DNA from: SIG454 sp045646365
GTDB lineage: Bacteria; Bacillota; Clostridia; Monoglobales; Monoglobaceae
Assembly: GCA_045646365.1 (NCBI GenBank)
Contig: JAZRKP010000030.1
Coordinates: forward strand, 1 to 37,873
Direction of reading: 5' to 3'
DNA: 37,873 nt
Shown here piece by piece: positions 7,720 through 17,299 of the stretch; the first letter of the stretch is position 1, and the number at the start of each line of letters is the position of its first letter. The notes beneath the pieces were generated by a model. The model was not told the DNA's origin. It did no database searches and saw only the letters and a list, made by a program, of their open reading frames with translations. Both the position numbers and the translations under genes were made by a program.

Positions 7720-10002
7720 TTATAAATCAAATTTGTTTTCGGTAAGTATTCTGTAGGTTGTAATCGCATAGTCAAGCTCAAAGCCTGCTATTCTTTTTGC
7801 AAGCTTGAAGGAATAGTACACCGTGTTTTCTGCAAGGTTGTATGAATAAAGAAGGTAATCTTCAACATCGGAAACTTCATTTAAAGTCCGTTCATAGAAT
7901 CCTTTTATAATGTCCATATATTCTTTTGCGGTTGTAAGGTTATTTTTATCAAGAGCTTTTCTGAAGCCTATAATGTCAAATTCTCTGATTATATAAACAC
8001 GGTCAACATAAATGTTGCTCTCGCCAATTGCAACCACAAATTTGAGAGGTCCTCTGCTGCGGAGCTGCTGATCCATAGTACGGTTAACATCGGTCTGATA
8101 AGCAGAAACCCTGAGTTCAACTCCGTTATCCAATCTGATATATCCGTCCCACTCATTACTGTTGAATGTTTCCTTGCTTCCGTCGGCATATGTAACAGTT
8201 ACATAAATTTCGTCGGGTTTATCATACACATAGCCGTCTTCTCCGATTTCGGCATAGATAAAATCATCAAGATTATCCACTTCAATTTCTTTGACATAAT
8301 CCGTAACGGGATGCAGAGTTAATTCTTTTTCGTATTCTTCACCCCAAAGAGTAAATATCGCTGTGTTTTTGCCTTCTTTCAGCTCGCCTTCCTTAACACG
8401 GTAGGTTAACTCACATTCACCTAAATCACACTCTGTTCCGTCTGTGAAAATCACCTTTAAGGGAAAGATGTTTCCGTACAGACCGTTATCGATACCTTCC
8501 TGTTTCTGCCAGAGCAAAATGTCACCCTCCACATACTCATCGTATCCGAGAACAACATTGTTCACTTTTTCTTCGTCAAAAACGATTTCGGCTATTTCTT
8601 CGCCGAGATACTCAACATCAACATAAGTTTCATTGCCCTCATATCTGATACCTTTTTCGATAACGAGAGTGTTTTCGCCTTCATCAAGATAATAAACAAA
8701 TCCGTCTTTATAAGTTCCTTCACCGTCTGCAAAATCCTTTATGTTACCGTTTGAAGAGCTTTGTATCGGGACATTGACACGGCAATACGCCAACCTGCTT
8801 TCATAATCGCCTTTAAATCGGTAATATCCTGCCTTATCGGCATAAAAACTCATATAATATATAAAGTCATCGCCTTCAAATGTCAGATGATTTTTACCGG
8901 TTTCAATGTTGCCTTTATAGTTGATTTTTATGGGCATAGTGCCGATAAGATCATAATCCAGCACCTTGTCTCCGTGTTCTTTTTCTTCTTCGGGTGTGGC
9001 AGGCTGAATAATATTTACAATCGGAGCAGTATCTTCTTGCGGAGCGTCAGGCTGAACAACATTTATAACAGAATTCACATCCTCGCTGACGGAAGAATCA
9101 TCAACTGTTTCCGTATATGATGTTGTGGGAAGACTGTTTTCTTTTTTGTTTTTTACGACAGATGTTATACCGACAGTCGAACCCGTTATAACACCTGCCA
9201 CAATCAGACCCGAAACCACTTTCTTTATAGTTGTTGCCGTTACAGCCTTTGCAAATATTCCCGTACCCGTTGCCGCAGAGCCTGCCGCTGCGGCAGACGC
9301 CGCCGTTCCCGCAACAGCAATACCCGAAAAGATTTTTGCGGCAAGCGCGCTTCCGTCAAATGACTGTGCAACATTCTCAAATGCAGCTTCGTATGCCCAA
9401 CTGATAACACCGAAGGGAGCAACGCTGTAAGCGGCGGTTATGCCCTTCTTTGCGAAAAGCGCTTTAAGTTCTTTTCTGGCATCAAAAAGTCTGTTTTTGA
9501 CGGTACTGACGGGAACTTCCATTGCTTGCGCAATTTCATTGACGCTCATATCGTTAAAATATCTCATCATTATGCAGGTGCGTTTTTCAACATTGAGTTC
9601 CTGAACAGTATCCATAACAGCGGTTCTGAGTTCTTCTTTATCAACATTGCTTTCGGGTGAAAATTCTTCGGTTTCATCCTCTTGCCCTTCAAGAACCCAT
9701 CCGTCCTCTTCGGAAAACAGTTCGGGATTTTTCTTTCTGAGAAAGTCCTTGCTTTTGTTTGCTACAATGCGGTTAAACCAACTCATAAAACTCTCAGTCC
9801 TTTCAAGCGAGGAAATCTTGTTGAGAGCGGTAATATAGCTTTCCTGAAGAATATCCTCAGCTTCTTGCTTGTCATTGCAAATCTGGAGTGCAACGAAATA
9901 CGCCTTAGGGCTGGTCATCTTATACAGCTCTTCAAAAGCTTTTTTATTACCTTTTTTCACTTTTTTGGCAAGTTCGTCAATTTTTTTGGTATCCTCTTTC
10001 AT
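7720..10002 (-). CDS. Membrane-tethered ECF sigma factor fused to an extracellular sensor-like domain
   Basis: The 760-residue product starts with a standard sigma-70 ECF module: region 2 at about 20-90 (AEDILQESY, SWFNRIVANKSKDFLRK) and region 4 at about 125-181 (helix-turn-helix SVNEIAQAMEVPVSTVKNRL). Two Ala/Gly-rich hydrophobic stretches follow (about 222-250 and 262-283), the second being the better membrane span. After that come a Pro/acid-rich linker with two imperfect copies (VINVVQPDAP, IVNIIQPATP; 311-340) and a ~410-residue ectodomain homologous to the two secreted proteins of the same operon. Ordinary ECF factors are about 160-200 residues. The sigma part should read a promoter such as the GACCAA-N14-CGTCTTA motif just upstream, implying autoregulation. 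Release from the membrane, perhaps by proteolysis, would be needed or the factor may act while tethered; the sequence does not decide. Topology with two spans would place the C-terminus inside, which is the main uncertainty. Confidence 0.85.
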   Translation of the reverse strand: MKEDTKKIDELAKKVKKGNKKAFEELYKMTSPKAYFVALQICNDKQEAEDILQESYITALNKISSLERTESFMSWFNRIVANKSKDFLRKKNPELFSEEDGWVLEGQEDETEEFSPESNVDKEELRTAVMDTVQELNVEKRTCIMMRYFNDMSVNEIAQAMEVPVSTVKNRLFDARKELKALFAKKGITAAYSVAPFGVISWAYEAAFENVAQSFDGSALAAKIFSGIAVAGTAASAAAAGSAATGTGIFAKAVTATTIKKVVSGLIVAGVITGSTVGITSVVKNKKENSLPTTSYTETVDDSSVSEDVNSVINVVQPDAPQEDTAPIVNIIQPATPEEEKEHGDKVLDYDLIGTMPIKINYKGNIETGKNHLTFEGDDFIYYMSFYADKAGYYRFKGDYESRLAYCRVNVPIQSSSNGNIKDFADGEGTYKDGFVYYLDEGENTLVIEKGIRYEGNETYVDVEYLGEEIAEIVFDEEKVNNVVLGYDEYVEGDILLWQKQEGIDNGLYGNIFPLKVIFTDGTECDLGECELTYRVKEGELKEGKNTAIFTLWGEEYEKELTLHPVTDYVKEIEVDNLDDFIYAEIGEDGYVYDKPDEIYVTVTYADGSKETFNSNEWDGYIRLDNGVELRVSAYQTDVNRTMDQQLRSRGPLKFVVAIGESNIYVDRVYIIREFDIIGFRKALDKNNLTTAKEYMDIIKGFYERTLNEVSDVEDYLLYSYNLAENTVYYSFKLAKRIAGFELDYAITTYRILTENKFDL

Positions 10003-10037
10003 TGCAAATCCTCCGATTGATTTTTGCTGTTCACTGG

Positions 10038-10064
10038 TAAGACGAAAGTTTTTTTGAGTTGGTC
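10038..10064 (-). promoter_or_regulatory. Putative ECF-type promoter of the sigma-factor operon
   Basis: On the minus strand GACCAA (10064-10059), 14 bases and CGTCTTA (10044-10038) match a second copy at 17256-17282, with the same spacing and a shared A-rich spacer. CGTC is a common ECF -10 core. It lies 36 bases before the start codon, leaving a short leader that contains the GGAGGA ribosome site. Confidence 0.65.
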
Positions 10065-10117
10065 TGTTGTTTTTGAATAATTTTTTTAAAATTATCGGTT
10101 TTAATGCCGTTTATTCT

Positions 10118-10146
10118 ATTTTATTTTACAATTTCGAAAAAAACAA
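10118..10146 (-). promoter_or_regulatory. Possible sigma-A promoter of the sigma-factor operon
   Basis: TTGTTT (10146-10141), a 17-base spacer and TAAAAT (10123-10118) on the minus strand. It lies upstream of the ECF-type site and could give basal expression. The region is A/T-rich, so a chance match is possible. Confidence 0.4.
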
Positions 10147-10161
10147 TATTTTATTTAAGAA

Positions 10162-10208
10162 AAAAGCTAACGGGTAAACAAATAAATTTGTAAACCCGTC
10201 AGTTTTTT
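10162..10208 (-). terminator. Bidirectional terminator after the giant-protein gene
   Basis: AACGGGTAAACAAA (from 10169) pairs with TTTGTAAACCCGTC (10187-10200) with one mismatch region. An A run lies to its left and a T run to its right, giving U tracts on both strands. It separates the giant-protein operon from the sigma-factor operon. Confidence 0.75.
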
Positions 10209-10221
10209 TATTTTTAACCGA

Positions 10222-13200
10222 TCAGAAACTGAAATTAAAAAGTTTCCTGAAGAAATTCAGAATCATCAGCCATGTATTATACTCTGAATATACTGTCTCG
10301 GTATCTTTAAGTTCATTTCCGTTTTTATCACTTACGGTTCTGCCGTTTCCGTCAACAACACGTGCGGTGATTGCTGCGCCTCCCGACGAAACTGCGGTAA
10401 CGGTACACAATCTGCCGTCTGCAGACGGATTAATTGTAACAGCCTTTGTGTCAACCGACCATCTTACCTCACTTCCCGCAGGAAGGTTCTTGGTATATGC
10501 ACGCAATGTTATTGACTCACCGTAATTAAGAGTAACGTTTTTAAGAGGAGTGATGTAGAAAGTGATTTCGGCATTTTCGCTTTCATCCTCAGTCATCTCT
10601 CTGAAAGTTGCGGTAACCGTTACATCATGTGCAGGCATTGTATGAGGCACCTGAGGTTCCCAGCCCGTAAAGATATGACCGCTTAATTCGGGTGTTACGG
10701 GTTCACTGATAACCGAACCGTAGAAGTATTCAACAGAGGTTGAACTGCCGTTAATGGTTTTTGTGAAGCAGAATGACTGTCTGTCAATATATATCTTAAG
10801 AACAAGTTCTTCATCTGTATGGGCATAACCTGTAAGAACACTTTTTTTATCGTTGAGCTCAAATCCTTCGGGGATAACGGGTTCTGCGGAAACCTCACCG
10901 CTTTTTTCCATGCTGTGGGAAACAACGCTTTTATCGTAAGTTCCTGCAGTATTCATGGTGTAGGTTTCTGTTCTGTAAATTACAGGTCTTGCTTGCTCCC
11001 ATATTGCTGTGAAAACCAAATTTTCAGCCGGCATAGTTTGCGGAACAGAAGAATCCCAACCGGCAAACACATAACCTTCCTTTTCGGGGTTTGCAGGAGG
11101 TATAATCTCCTGACCATATTCATATACTGTTTCTTCGTCGTAAACGCCGTCTGCAATCCAGCGGATCCGGAATTCGTTAACAACCCATGAGGCGTGGAGA
11201 ACGATATCATGAGCAGGCATTACGGGAGGACAGTCGTAACCGTAATCCGAATACCAGCCTGCAAAGGTATAACCTTCTTTTTCAGGCGCTTCACGGAAAT
11301 CAATTGCTTCACCGTAATAATATTCCTCTTCAAACATTACCCAACCGAAACCGTCTGTGAATGTGATGCGGTATCTGTTCAATTCCCAGACTGCATAAAG
11401 AATAATATCTTCTTCAGGCATGATTAAAGGCGTATCAACTCGGTTTCCGTGTCTGTCTTCCCAACCTGCGAAGGTAAAGCCTTCTCTGAAGGGAATTTCG
11501 CAATCAACAGGATCACCTGTGCGGAAAATCATATCAATTGCAGGATTTCCCCACGAATCATATCCGCCGTTATAATCAAAGGTTACAGTAAAATCGCTGT
11601 AATCCCACACGGCAACAAGGGTGATATCGTGCGATGGCATGAATGAGGGGAAGATAAGTTCTTCGCCTGTTTCAGAGTCTGCCCAATATCTGAAAACTAA
11701 ACCGTCATGTTTCGGGCAGGAGATATATTCAACAATGCCCATATCCTCGCCGTAATCCATATTTAACGAAAGGAAAACATTTCCGAAGCCGTCATCAAAG
11801 CTGAGAGTAAATTCTCTCACCTGCCATACGGCATATAAGACAAGGTCGTGCGCAGGCATGGTTTCGGGAATTTCAACAAGATAAGGCGAGCCCGGGTCTG
11901 TTGACCAGCCGAGGAAATAATAACCTTCTTTGCACGGATAATCGGGACGACGGATTTCTTCGCCGTAGCGGAGAGTAGTCTCAATTTCGTGTTCACCGCT
12001 GATAAATTCACCGCCGTCGGCATGGAAAACGATGTTGTATTCGTTGGCTTCCCAGTATGCATGGAGAGTTATATCCCGTTCTGCAACGAAGGGGAATTCC
12101 ATGAGATTGCCTTCCTCATCAAACCAACCCATGAATGTGAAGCCGTCTTTCACGGGGTCTGCAGGAGGTTCTGTTTCTGCACCGTATTCAACTTCTGATA
12201 TTTCCCAGATTTCTCCGTCATTTATCCATTCAATCTGACACACATTTCTTTCCCACCGTGCAGTATATGTCAGATTCATCGAAGGCATTGTCTGGGGGAA
12301 GACGTCATTACCGCTGTATTCCTCTTCCCAACGGACAAAGATGTAGCCTTCCATGGTGGGAATCGGAATATCATAAAGAATATGGCTGAGGTCTTCGCCG
12401 TAAAGGAAAGTCTCCTCACGGAAAATGTTTCCGAAGCCGTCAAGGAATGAAATGCTGTATTTATTTGCTTCCCACATTGCAACAAAATGTATATCGCAGG
12501 CAGGCATATATTCGGGTATCGCGGAATCCCAACCGATAAAGGTAAAACCTTCTCTTACGGGTTCTTCGGGGAAGTATATTTCATCACTGTAATGATACAG
12601 ATATTCTTCTTTATTATAACCGTCTGAAAATTCGCCGTCGCCTGCATCAAAGGTTATTTTATATTCAGCATTGACCCATGATGCATGTAATGTAATTGAT
12701 TCTGCAGGCATGATGAAGGGGAATCGGACATAATTTCCGTTTTCATCTGTCCAGCCGTTGAAATAATATCCTTCTCTGCAGGGCTGAACGGGTTCCGCTA
12801 CCAACGAACCGTAATAATAAATTTGCGATTCAGCCGAATAACCTGTATCAAATATCACTTCGCACTCATTTCTTGCAAGATATACCTTAAGAACAAGAGA
12901 ACCGTCAGCGAGGATTATGCCTTCAAAAATACTGCACGAAAAATCTACGGTAAAGCCGACTTTGATATAATTTTCAGGATTGATAACAGCAATGCAATCC
13001 GTTTCGCCGACAAAGCAATTCGTATATGAAGGATATTCGGGATAACAGCCGTCCGAATGCATTTCATAAACTTCAACGGTATAAGGAGTGTCTGTTTCGG
13101 GAATATAAACAGCGTTGAAAGTTATGTCTTCGGCTGGCATGAGATAATCGGAATTTTCATTATAAATACAACCGTCAGGACCTTCCCAGCCTTTAAATAT

Positions 13201-15930
13201 GTATCCATCTTTATACAGTGCATTCGGATGACTTAATACGCTGTCAAAATCTGCAAATTCTTCATGAACAACCTCACCGTCATCAACCCACATTACGGTG
13301 TATTTGTTACGAGTCCAACAAGCGGAAAGGTGAAGGTCGCAAGCGGGCATCGGGAAACCTTCCTCATAGTAGATTTCGCCGTATTCATTCATCCAGCCTG
13401 CAAATGTAAAACCTTCCGTTTCGGGAGCTTCAACAAAGAGAATCGGTTCTCCGTAACACATCTCAAAAACTCCGATAGTGTTTCCGTTACCGTCATCGAA
13501 ATAAAGGGTATATGATTCTGCTTTCCACAATGCGCGGAGATTAATGTCATATGCAGGCATGACAGCAGGCAAATACACCTCTTCGCCTGTTTTTTCATCT
13601 AACCAGCCGAGGAAATTATAACCTTCTTTGCACGGATAATCGGGTCTTGTTATCACTTCATCAAAACGGTATGTTTCTGTTATTTCATCGCTTCCGTCGC
13701 GGAAATATCCGCCGTCGGCATTATAATGAATGGTATATTCGCGGGGATACCACATTGCCGTGAATCGGATATCTCTGTCAGGCATCATACAGGGGAAAGA
13801 AGTGTAGTTTCCTTCGCTGTCAATCCAACCGTCAAAATAATATCCTTCTCTGCAGGGCTGAACGGGTTCTTCAATCATTGAACCGTAATAATATTCGCTT
13901 GAAACTGTTTCGTATGAATCATCAAAAGTAACAACAAACTTGATTCTCTCATAGTAAACCCTGAGCACAAGCGAACCGTCGGCTTCAACCATTCCGTGAA
14001 GAGTGCTTTTATCATAATCAACGGCTAAACCTTCTTTTACGGGCGGAATATATTCAACATCATGATCCGTAGTTCCTGTGTGTATAACGGTTTCTGTCAG
14101 TTCATATTCGCCTTCGGTGTTCATCATAAAGGTTTCAACGGTGTACGGAGTATCGTCACAGGGGACAAACACGGCATAGAACCTGATACCGTACAGGGGC
14201 ATTCTCATGTTTTCGATATCGGCGATAATATCCGAACCTTCTTCATATGTCCAGCCTGCAAACTCATAGCCGTCTTTTTTGGGCGGTTCAGGCTCGGGAA
14301 TTTCGGCACCGTAGTATATATCGTAAATTAACGTATCGTCTCCGTAAAAGAACCAACCGCCGTTGGAATCAAAGACGGCATTGTATTTGTTTCTTTCAAG
14401 ATAAATCTCAAGCAAAAGGCTTCCGTCGCCCTGAACAACACCTTCTGCAATACTTTGTTCATTATCAAAACTGAAACCTTCAATCTCAGGACAGTCGGCA
14501 ATTACCGTTTCACCCGTTCTGCTGATAAAAGTTTCCGTCATGTCGGGTTCTGCGCTGTATGTACCGTCGGGGTTCATACGGTAATAATTGACTTTATATT
14601 CCGTTCCGTCATTGGGATACCATACAGCATAGTATTGAAGATCGCAATACGGCATATTGTTAACAACATCTTCAGCTTCAAACGCATCACGCTCTGTTGC
14701 CCAGCCTGCAAAGGAATAACCGATTCTTTCGGGATTCTCGGGAAGCTGAATCTGCATATCGCTCTGATATCTGCGACGAATAAGTTCCGTGTTACTAAAG
14801 TGGAACCAACCGCCGTTTGCGTCGAAAGTTATTTCATATTCACAGTATTCCCATACTGCGTAAAGCTTAAGATCGTTTTCGGGCATAACTGAGGGATATC
14901 CGTTCAGCTCACCGTAATTATTATCCGCCCAACCCATAAATATATATCCGGGTCTTTGGGGATACGGAAGATAAGGAAGCTCTTCTCCTGCTTCAAAATC
15001 ACCGTAAAACACGGCCTGTCCGTCATCAAAACAACCGCCGTTTGCATCGAGAGTAAGGTTGTAACGGTCATTGCCGATTATAAACTCATGGTTCATATCA
15101 TCAATGATAACATTCATCTCGCATACGCCGTTCATGATGTCAGCCATAATATCACACTGAGAATAAAGAACCTCATCAGTTTCGTATCCGATTTTTTCGG
15201 GCGAAAGATAAACATAACTGCGCTTTCTTCTGTCATACTGACCTGTGCTTTCGTTGATTGCTGACTGCCACAGTTCAAGGGGAGAAGATATGCTTCCTGT
15301 CATTCCGTCCGCCAGATCGTATTTTACCTGAACTTTATAGCTGTATACCCAATAATCGCTTACATAATCACCTGCCAGATTGTTATCGGAGGTGCCGTGT
15401 GTAGTGTTGACCATGACGGCATCATACATTTCGGGGTATTCTATATTTGATGTTTTTGTCAATGCCGTAAATTCCGATACGGGTTTGGTGTTGACTTGCG
15501 CTCTTATATCCCGACTTTCCACCACATGGTGCATATCATTAACGGTATAAAGTTCCCCGCTGTAATATTCATTTGAACCGGACATCGTGCCGTTAGGGTC
15601 TTTTACGTCAAAAAAGTCGTTTGAGAAAAGAGAAACGATACTGGTATCTCCTATATAATGGTCACTCTTTATGTATGTTCTGACTTCAAGCCAGTCGCCT
15701 GCTTTAACACGGTAGTCTGTCAGCACAGGGTTATTTCCTTCATAATCGGTCTCGTATACTTCCGTACCGATATAAACAAAATCATCGTATATACCCGAAA
15801 GCTCATCATAGCTGCTGATTGATGACCAGCCCTCAGACGCCGAAGAAATTAAGCCGGGAATACAGAATGCTGTTGCCAGCAACGTCAAACAAAGCAACAT
15901 ACTGACTGATTTTTTAAACACCTTTTTCAT
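10222..15930 (-). CDS. Giant secreted InlB B-repeat protein (1902 residues)
   Basis: The start is the ATG at 15930 (MKKVFKKSV), preceded by AAGGGAGG with 7-base spacing; an ATG at 15954 lacks a ribosome site. There is a signal peptide (about 1-30). The N-terminal ~270 residues form a unique domain of unknown family. I count 17 InlB B-repeat units, each with GYxFxGW...MPxxDLxLxAxW. Between them are four ~70-residue modules of the MucBP-like type (YTVExYxMNxxGxY ... DGSLVLxxYxxR). The C-terminus holds an Ig-like domain with NGNELKDTETV and the tail WLMILNFFRKLFNFSF. Long B-repeat arrays are typical of surface adhesins; the product is very acidic and has no LPXTG. It is coupled to the XRE regulator upstream. 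The MPAxDL repeat subtype and C-terminal domain match the surface protein at the left window edge. Confidence 0.85.
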   Translation of the reverse strand: MKKVFKKSVSMLLCLTLLATAFCIPGLISSASEGWSSISSYDELSGIYDDFVYIGTEVYETDYEGNNPVLTDYRVKAGDWLEVRTYIKSDHYIGDTSIVSLFSNDFFDVKDPNGTMSGSNEYYSGELYTVNDMHHVVESRDIRAQVNTKPVSEFTALTKTSNIEYPEMYDAVMVNTTHGTSDNNLAGDYVSDYWVYSYKVQVKYDLADGMTGSISSPLELWQSAINESTGQYDRRKRSYVYLSPEKIGYETDEVLYSQCDIMADIMNGVCEMNVIIDDMNHEFIIGNDRYNLTLDANGGCFDDGQAVFYGDFEAGEELPYLPYPQRPGYIFMGWADNNYGELNGYPSVMPENDLKLYAVWEYCEYEITFDANGGWFHFSNTELIRRRYQSDMQIQLPENPERIGYSFAGWATERDAFEAEDVVNNMPYCDLQYYAVWYPNDGTEYKVNYYRMNPDGTYSAEPDMTETFISRTGETVIADCPEIEGFSFDNEQSIAEGVVQGDGSLLLEIYLERNKYNAVFDSNGGWFFYGDDTLIYDIYYGAEIPEPEPPKKDGYEFAGWTYEEGSDIIADIENMRMPLYGIRFYAVFVPCDDTPYTVETFMMNTEGEYELTETVIHTGTTDHDVEYIPPVKEGLAVDYDKSTLHGMVEADGSLVLRVYYERIKFVVTFDDSYETVSSEYYYGSMIEEPVQPCREGYYFDGWIDSEGNYTSFPCMMPDRDIRFTAMWYPREYTIHYNADGGYFRDGSDEITETYRFDEVITRPDYPCKEGYNFLGWLDEKTGEEVYLPAVMPAYDINLRALWKAESYTLYFDDGNGNTIGVFEMCYGEPILFVEAPETEGFTFAGWMNEYGEIYYEEGFPMPACDLHLSACWTRNKYTVMWVDDGEVVHEEFADFDSVLSHPNALYKDGYIFKGWEGPDGCIYNENSDYLMPAEDITFNAVYIPETDTPYTVEVYEMHSDGCYPEYPSYTNCFVGETDCIAVINPENYIKVGFTVDFSCSIFEGIILADGSLVLKVYLARNECEVIFDTGYSAESQIYYYGSLVAEPVQPCREGYYFNGWTDENGNYVRFPFIMPAESITLHASWVNAEYKITFDAGDGEFSDGYNKEEYLYHYSDEIYFPEEPVREGFTFIGWDSAIPEYMPACDIHFVAMWEANKYSISFLDGFGNIFREETFLYGEDLSHILYDIPIPTMEGYIFVRWEEEYSGNDVFPQTMPSMNLTYTARWERNVCQIEWINDGEIWEISEVEYGAETEPPADPVKDGFTFMGWFDEEGNLMEFPFVAERDITLHAYWEANEYNIVFHADGGEFISGEHEIETTLRYGEEIRRPDYPCKEGYYFLGWSTDPGSPYLVEIPETMPAHDLVLYAVWQVREFTLSFDDGFGNVFLSLNMDYGEDMGIVEYISCPKHDGLVFRYWADSETGEELIFPSFMPSHDITLVAVWDYSDFTVTFDYNGGYDSWGNPAIDMIFRTGDPVDCEIPFREGFTFAGWEDRHGNRVDTPLIMPEEDIILYAVWELNRYRITFTDGFGWVMFEEEYYYGEAIDFREAPEKEGYTFAGWYSDYGYDCPPVMPAHDIVLHASWVVNEFRIRWIADGVYDEETVYEYGQEIIPPANPEKEGYVFAGWDSSVPQTMPAENLVFTAIWEQARPVIYRTETYTMNTAGTYDKSVVSHSMEKSGEVSAEPVIPEGFELNDKKSVLTGYAHTDEELVLKIYIDRQSFCFTKTINGSSTSVEYFYGSVISEPVTPELSGHIFTGWEPQVPHTMPAHDVTVTATFREMTEDESENAEITFYITPLKNVTLNYGESITLRAYTKNLPAGSEVRWSVDTKAVTINPSADGRLCTVTAVSSGGAAITARVVDGNGRTVSDKNGNELKDTETVYSEYNTWLMILNFFRKLFNFSF

Positions 15931-15950
15931 TGCAGTGCCTCCCTTTATGT

Positions 15951-17066
15951 TCATGAGTTATCTTTTGTTTCATTAAGCGATTCAATTATCTTTTTGAACT
16001 CATCAGTTGCTCTGAATTCATCTGACAGAGGATAAGAATCAAGCAGAGCTTCTTTGATTGCATCGGCAATATTTTCATATCCGCCTTTAAATGCAGATTT
16101 TTTATTGAATTCCAGCCCTTTTACAAGATATGATGTATGAATTGTGATATCGGGCATTGCTTCATATTTCAATGCAAGCTCAGCCTGCTTTCTGAAACAT
16201 TCAAGGGCTTCCTCATCATCACCGCTGTTATGCCTGATAACTCCGAGATATCCGTAATTGAAAATAACAAGATAATAACATTGACCAAAGTCTCCGTCGG
16301 GCATTACTGTGTTGACAAAATCAAGATATGCCTTAATCGCAACGGGATCTCTTGCAAGAATATCCGATGCTTTTCTGTTTATTATTTCTCCGAGGAGCTG
16401 AAGCATTTCGGAAAAACCTTTGGCGCATGCCATATTTCTTTTTTCGCTTCCGTGAGGATAAAGAAACATCGCTCTGTAATCTCTTGTGTTCCTCATAACA
16501 GGCATCTGGGCAAGAATCGGCTCGATTTCCGAAATATCGGTACCGCTGTTCTCTATTTTGCTCAGAGCCTGAATATAACTGCACATAGCACTCTTCGTTT
16601 TTGCCCTGATATAATCATCGGTACAATGTTTCTGAATCAGGCTGTATATTCTGTATACCTCAGGCTTGACTTCGATAAGTTTTTCATGTTCATCGTCGTT
16701 TCTGCTGACAAGCGCCGAAAGATAACAGGAAAGAATACTGTGGTCGCCCGGAAATTCTGCTGTTGCCTGCTTTATAAGCTGTTCAGCTTCTTCGGTTCTG
16801 GAGGTGTTGCAGAGAAGTATATATTTTTCAATATAATCTTTTTTTCTGTTTTCCTGCTTTATCATTTCGATTCCGAGCAATGTGTCTGTTGTAACGCCGA
16901 AAAAAGAAGCAATTGCGGGGATAAGAGTGATATCGGGATAACTTTCATTCCTCTCCCATTTGCTGACACTCTGATAAGAAACATTGAGGAAATTAGCAAG
17001 AGTTTCCTGAGTAATGCCTCTTTTTTTCCGAAGCCGTTTAATTGTTTCCCCGATATAAAGTGACAT
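15951..17066 (-). CDS. XRE-family transcriptional regulator with helical repeat C-terminus
   Basis: The 371-residue product has an N-terminal helix-turn-helix of the Xre/Cro type (about 6-60: IKRLRKKRGITQETLANFLNVSYQSVSKWE, then TDTLLG). A ~300-residue all-helical region follows with TPR-like spacing (ALECFRKQAELALKYEA near 285). Such regulators sense peptides or protein partners in other Firmicutes; no ligand can be named here. The ribosome site GGAGG lies 6 bases before the ATG. The stop codon lies in an ATGA overlap just before the giant-protein gene, so the two are co-transcribed, and the regulator probably controls its own operon. Confidence 0.88.
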   Translation of the reverse strand: MSLYIGETIKRLRKKRGITQETLANFLNVSYQSVSKWERNESYPDITLIPAIASFFGVTTDTLLGIEMIKQENRKKDYIEKYILLCNTSRTEEAEQLIKQATAEFPGDHSILSCYLSALVSRNDDEHEKLIEVKPEVYRIYSLIQKHCTDDYIRAKTKSAMCSYIQALSKIENSGTDISEIEPILAQMPVMRNTRDYRAMFLYPHGSEKRNMACAKGFSEMLQLLGEIINRKASDILARDPVAIKAYLDFVNTVMPDGDFGQCYYLVIFNYGYLGVIRHNSGDDEEALECFRKQAELALKYEAMPDITIHTSYLVKGLEFNKKSAFKGGYENIADAIKEALLDSYPLSDEFRATDEFKKIIESLNETKDNS

Positions 17067-17117
17067 ACAAAGCCTCCATAAAAATATTAATCGTTCAACA
17101 GCATTATTTACAGTTCT

Positions 17118-17146
17118 ATGTTACTTTACATAAATAAAAAGAACAA
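17118..17146 (-). promoter_or_regulatory. Sigma-A promoter of the XRE/giant-protein operon
   Basis: TTGTTC (17146-17141), an exact 17-base spacer and TAACAT (17123-17118) lie about 50 bases before the start codon on the minus strand. Good spacing and position support it. Confidence 0.6.
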
Positions 17147-17255
17147 TAACGCCGTTTTTGAACCGACTCAACCGCAGAGCGAAAAATCAACCGATAATAT
17201 ATTCGGATAAAAGTACGGTATGTTTTGCAAGCTCAGATTTCGCCGTTTCTATATA

Positions 17256-17282
17256 TAAGACGTAAGTTTTTGAGGTTTGGTC
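17256..17282 (-). promoter_or_regulatory. Second copy of the ECF-type promoter motif
   Basis: GACCAA (17282-17277), 14 bases and CGTCTTA (17262-17256) on the minus strand, embedded in ACAGACCAA...CAAAAAC..., almost the same as the site before the sigma-factor gene. Downstream on this strand is the XRE/giant-protein operon, 190 bases away, with no gene between. It lies close to the transposase remnant but outside its coding part. Confidence 0.6.
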
Positions 17283-17299
17283 TGTCAGAAATGAAAAAA

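Noticed and set aside
17113..17144. Palindromic operator overlapping the XRE promoter (ATGT...ACAT and GTTCT...AGAAC)
   Set aside because: Arms are only four to five bases in an A/T-rich region; too weak to list as a site.
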